The notes under the pieces: generated by a model
Seen by the model: the letters and a program-made list of their open reading frames with translations, nothing else
Database searches by the model: none
What the model was told of the DNA's origin: nothing
NCBI GenBank assembly: GCA_003217735.2
Contig: CP031585.1
Coordinates: 2,529,501-2,593,500, forward strand
DNA length: 64,000 bases
Direction: 5' to 3'
Origin: Marinibacterium anthonyi
GTDB lineage: Bacteria > Pseudomonadota > Alphaproteobacteria > Rhodobacterales > Rhodobacteraceae
Shown here: in pieces, positions 62,654 through 64,000 of the stretch
How positions within the stretch are numbered: the first letter of the stretch is position 1
How the letters are laid out: each line of letters begins with the position of its first letter
Program-made: the position numbers and the translations under genes

Positions 62654-63229
62654 CGCGGGACGAACTTCGTTCCGGATTGACATTAAGGGATCATATCGGC
62701 AGCACGCTGGAAGAACTGACTACCCGATCGTCAGGATGCCGGTATGGAGCGATGTGCGGATCGGCAAGAGGCCCGCGTCGCGGCACGTGGCTGCGCGGTG
62801 GAGGTGGCGGAGCGTTCGAGCGGCAGACTGCACCTGTGATCGCGGGGGGCACGTCCGGCGGGGCGCCTGGAGTGTGATGCGCATGGCCTGTCGCGGGCGA
62901 GCAAACCCGCCGGTGGAAAGACCGGTCAGGCTGATGAGCATCCGCGGTTGCCATCGTCTCCGTTCTTTGTCCGTCCCATCTCTGCTCCATACGGCCCTTT
63001 CAATGGCCTGATCTGGCCGAAGACCGGCTTTGCCTCGACCGGCTTGGCGCAACAGCGCCACCATAACTTTCTTCCCCTGGGCTGTGCCCATTCCGCGCGA
63101 GACAAGAAAGTTCTGCCTTTGCTGTCCGGCCCCCGGCACGCCGGGGGTGCGCCGCCGGTCGTCTCCGGCCTGTCGATCGCCATCGGGCCGCAATGGTGCG
63201 GACCCGGAAACGGAAAACGGAGACTTAAA
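62654..63229 (+). other. structured leader region of DUF736 copy 2
   Basis: There is no gene. The right-hand repeat begins at 62727. Hairpins CCCCCGGC-AC-GCCGGGGG (about 63129-63146) and GGGCCGCA-ATGG-TGCGGACCC (about 63186-63206) precede the DUF736 start. Confidence 0.55.
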
Positions 63230-63553
63230 ATGGCAACCATCGGCACCTTCAAGAAGACCGGCAACGAATTCACCGGCGAAATCGTCACTCTCAGCGTCCA
63301 GGCCAAGGGCGTACGCATCGTCCCCGACACCCGGGCCATCGGCGAGAACGCCCCCAGCCACCGGGTCCTGGTCGGCCGCGCCGAGATCGGCGCCGCCTGG
63401 TCCAAGCGCTCGGGCGAGGGCCGCGACTATCTGGGCCTCAAGCTCGACGATCCGAGCTTCACCGCCCCGATCTACGCCAACCTCTTCGACGACGAAGACG
63501 GCGAGAGCTACGCGCTGATCTGGTCCCGTCCCAACGGTCGCCGCAGCGAGTAG
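62727..63553 (+). repeat. 827-bp direct repeat, right copy
   Basis: This is the counterpart of 57072-57898, same orientation and same length. Similarity starts at ATCGTCAG and ends at the DUF736 stop; the sequence beyond differs between the copies. Confidence 0.88.
63230..63553 (+). CDS. DUF736 family protein, copy 2
   Basis: This 107-residue near-identical paralogue of the protein at 57575 differs at only a few positions (AKG for VQG, RAI for RAT, RRSE for RRGE at the end). It has the same GGAGACTTAAA-ATG initiation region. Near identity at protein level beside a more diverged leader points to purifying selection or gene conversion over the coding part. Confidence 0.9.
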   Translation: MATIGTFKKTGNEFTGEIVTLSVQAKGVRIVPDTRAIGENAPSHRVLVGRAEIGAAWSKRSGEGRDYLGLKLDDPSFTAPIYANLFDDEDGESYALIWSRPNGRRSE

Positions 63554-63690
63554 CGGCGCCGTGAGGCGCCGGCCGAGAGGCCGGGGCCCGCCCGCCGAAC
63601 CAGGCAACCGAATCAGTTTTCCGGTTCGGCGGCGCCAAGACGAAAACGCGATATAAACGCTGAAGAATTTCGGTGGAGATTCATGCGAAG
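63554..63690. other. gap after DUF736 copy 2
   Basis: The gap has a GC-rich imperfect hairpin (GCGCCGGCC/GGCCGGGGC) right after the stop, matching the position of the terminator after copy 1, and then AT-richer promoter DNA. Confidence 0.45.
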
Positions 63691-63707
63691 ACGACTATAA
63701 TAGTCGT
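63691..63707. promoter_or_regulatory. 17-bp perfect palindrome overlapping a TATAAT -10
   Basis: ACGACTATAATAGTCGT is a perfect palindrome around a central A, and the consensus -10 TATAAT (63696-63701) lies inside it. It sits 42 bp upstream of the XRE-type gene. It is a good candidate for an autoregulatory operator. Confidence 0.6.
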
Positions 63708-63748
63708 AGTTCTGGCGTGCGCGCCGGGCCGGATGGGAGGTGATCTGC

Positions 63749-63997
63749 ATGATCACCGCCCGACAATCGCGGGCCGCGCGCGCGCTTCTTGGCTGGACAC
63801 AGGAGCAGCTTGCGGATGAGGCCCGGGTATCTTTGACCGCGCTCAAGCGCCTCGAGTCCGAAAGCGGGCTCGAGGTCTACGAGACCACGCGCGATCAGGT
63901 TCGACGGGCGTTCGAAGCGAATGGCATTCTGCTCCTGAACTCCGACCAGGGGATTGGAGTCATGCATGTGCAGGCGAAGGCCGTCGCTAAGAGCTGA
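63749..63997 (+). CDS. small XRE-type helix-turn-helix regulator
   Basis: This 82-residue protein has a lambda-repressor-like HTH (RQSRAARALLGWTQEQLADE, ARVSLTALKRLESE) and a short C-terminal tail. The class is common on alphaproteobacterial mobile elements. ATG at 63749 is placed eight to ten bases after GGGAGG; a GTG at 63740 touches the binding site and is less likely. The palindromic operator-like site upstream suggests autoregulation. It lies at the window edge, so its operon partners are unseen. Confidence 0.85.
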   Translation: MITARQSRAARALLGWTQEQLADEARVSLTALKRLESESGLEVYETTRDQVRRAFEANGILLLNSDQGIGVMHVQAKAVAKS

Positions 63998-64000
63998 CTA

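Noticed and set aside
1-64000. CRISPR array, rRNA and tRNA genes
   Set aside because: No regularly spaced repeats and no recognisable rRNA or tRNA sequence were seen by eye; a dedicated RNA scan could still find a tRNA.

Overview
The window looks like high-GC alphaproteobacterial DNA, most likely Rhodobacterales (Paracoccus/Roseobacter-like). This rests on family composition: DUF736, ArdC, DUF2958, DUF2493 and plasmid ParB modules, a cyclic-glucan-synthase-like gene, a PhaR-type site, and repeated radC-motif-like leaders. No rRNA, tRNA or CRISPR array was recognised.

Layout. (1) 1-10.3 kb is chromosome-like: a Crp/Fnr regulator, an SLC13/RCK permease, a transglutaminase-like protein, and a large cyclic beta-1,2-glucan synthase (NdvB) gene that has lost most of its GH94 domain. 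(2) 10.3-16.3 kb is a compact three-gene operon (TerB-domain protein, P-loop ATPase, DEAD/DEAH helicase) matching the Shango anti-phage system. (3) 16.3-18.9 kb holds a small basic protein, an IS5-family element that truncates a reverse-strand gene, and an orphan structured leader. (4) 18.9-28 kb is read leftwards and looks like a continued defence island: a tightly packed yhaO-yhaN-dgt operon (SbcCD-like nuclease/ATPase plus dNTP triphosphohydrolase), an unknown gene, an AbiE toxin-antitoxin pair with a perfect operator palindrome, and a PrtN-like activator. (5) 28.3-52.1 kb is a mobile-element (ICE or plasmid) backbone: H-NS, ArdC, DUF2958, RadC, a large ParB, several small conserved proteins, Fic, a methylase-helicase giant, a Toprim protein and DUF2493. 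The native ardC gene is split by a 6.5-kb element carrying three overlapping tyrosine recombinases plus its own ardC-like cargo. (6) 52.1-57 kb carries DnaA-box-like and PhaR-like sites, two divergent SDR/LysR pairs, and a membrane-protein gene with an in-frame stop. (7) 57.07-63.55 kb is a cassette bounded by 827-bp direct repeats, each with a DUF736 gene. Inside are a K+ channel, LtrA, DUF924, a small membrane protein and a third SDR/LysR pair. (8) The right edge has a small XRE-type regulator with a 17-bp palindrome over its probable -10.

How the parts relate. Shango, AbiE and possibly YhaON-Dgt would provide phage defence. ArdC, H-NS and the RadC/ParB block are typical of elements that must enter and survive in new hosts. 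Several backbone genes are preceded by a common stem-loop leader (outer GACGGG/CCCGTC stem), which suggests a shared post-transcriptional control. Several genes are visibly decaying (ndvB, ardC, the IS-truncated gene, a frameshifted small gene, a nonsense-mutated membrane gene), so the region has been rearranged more than once.
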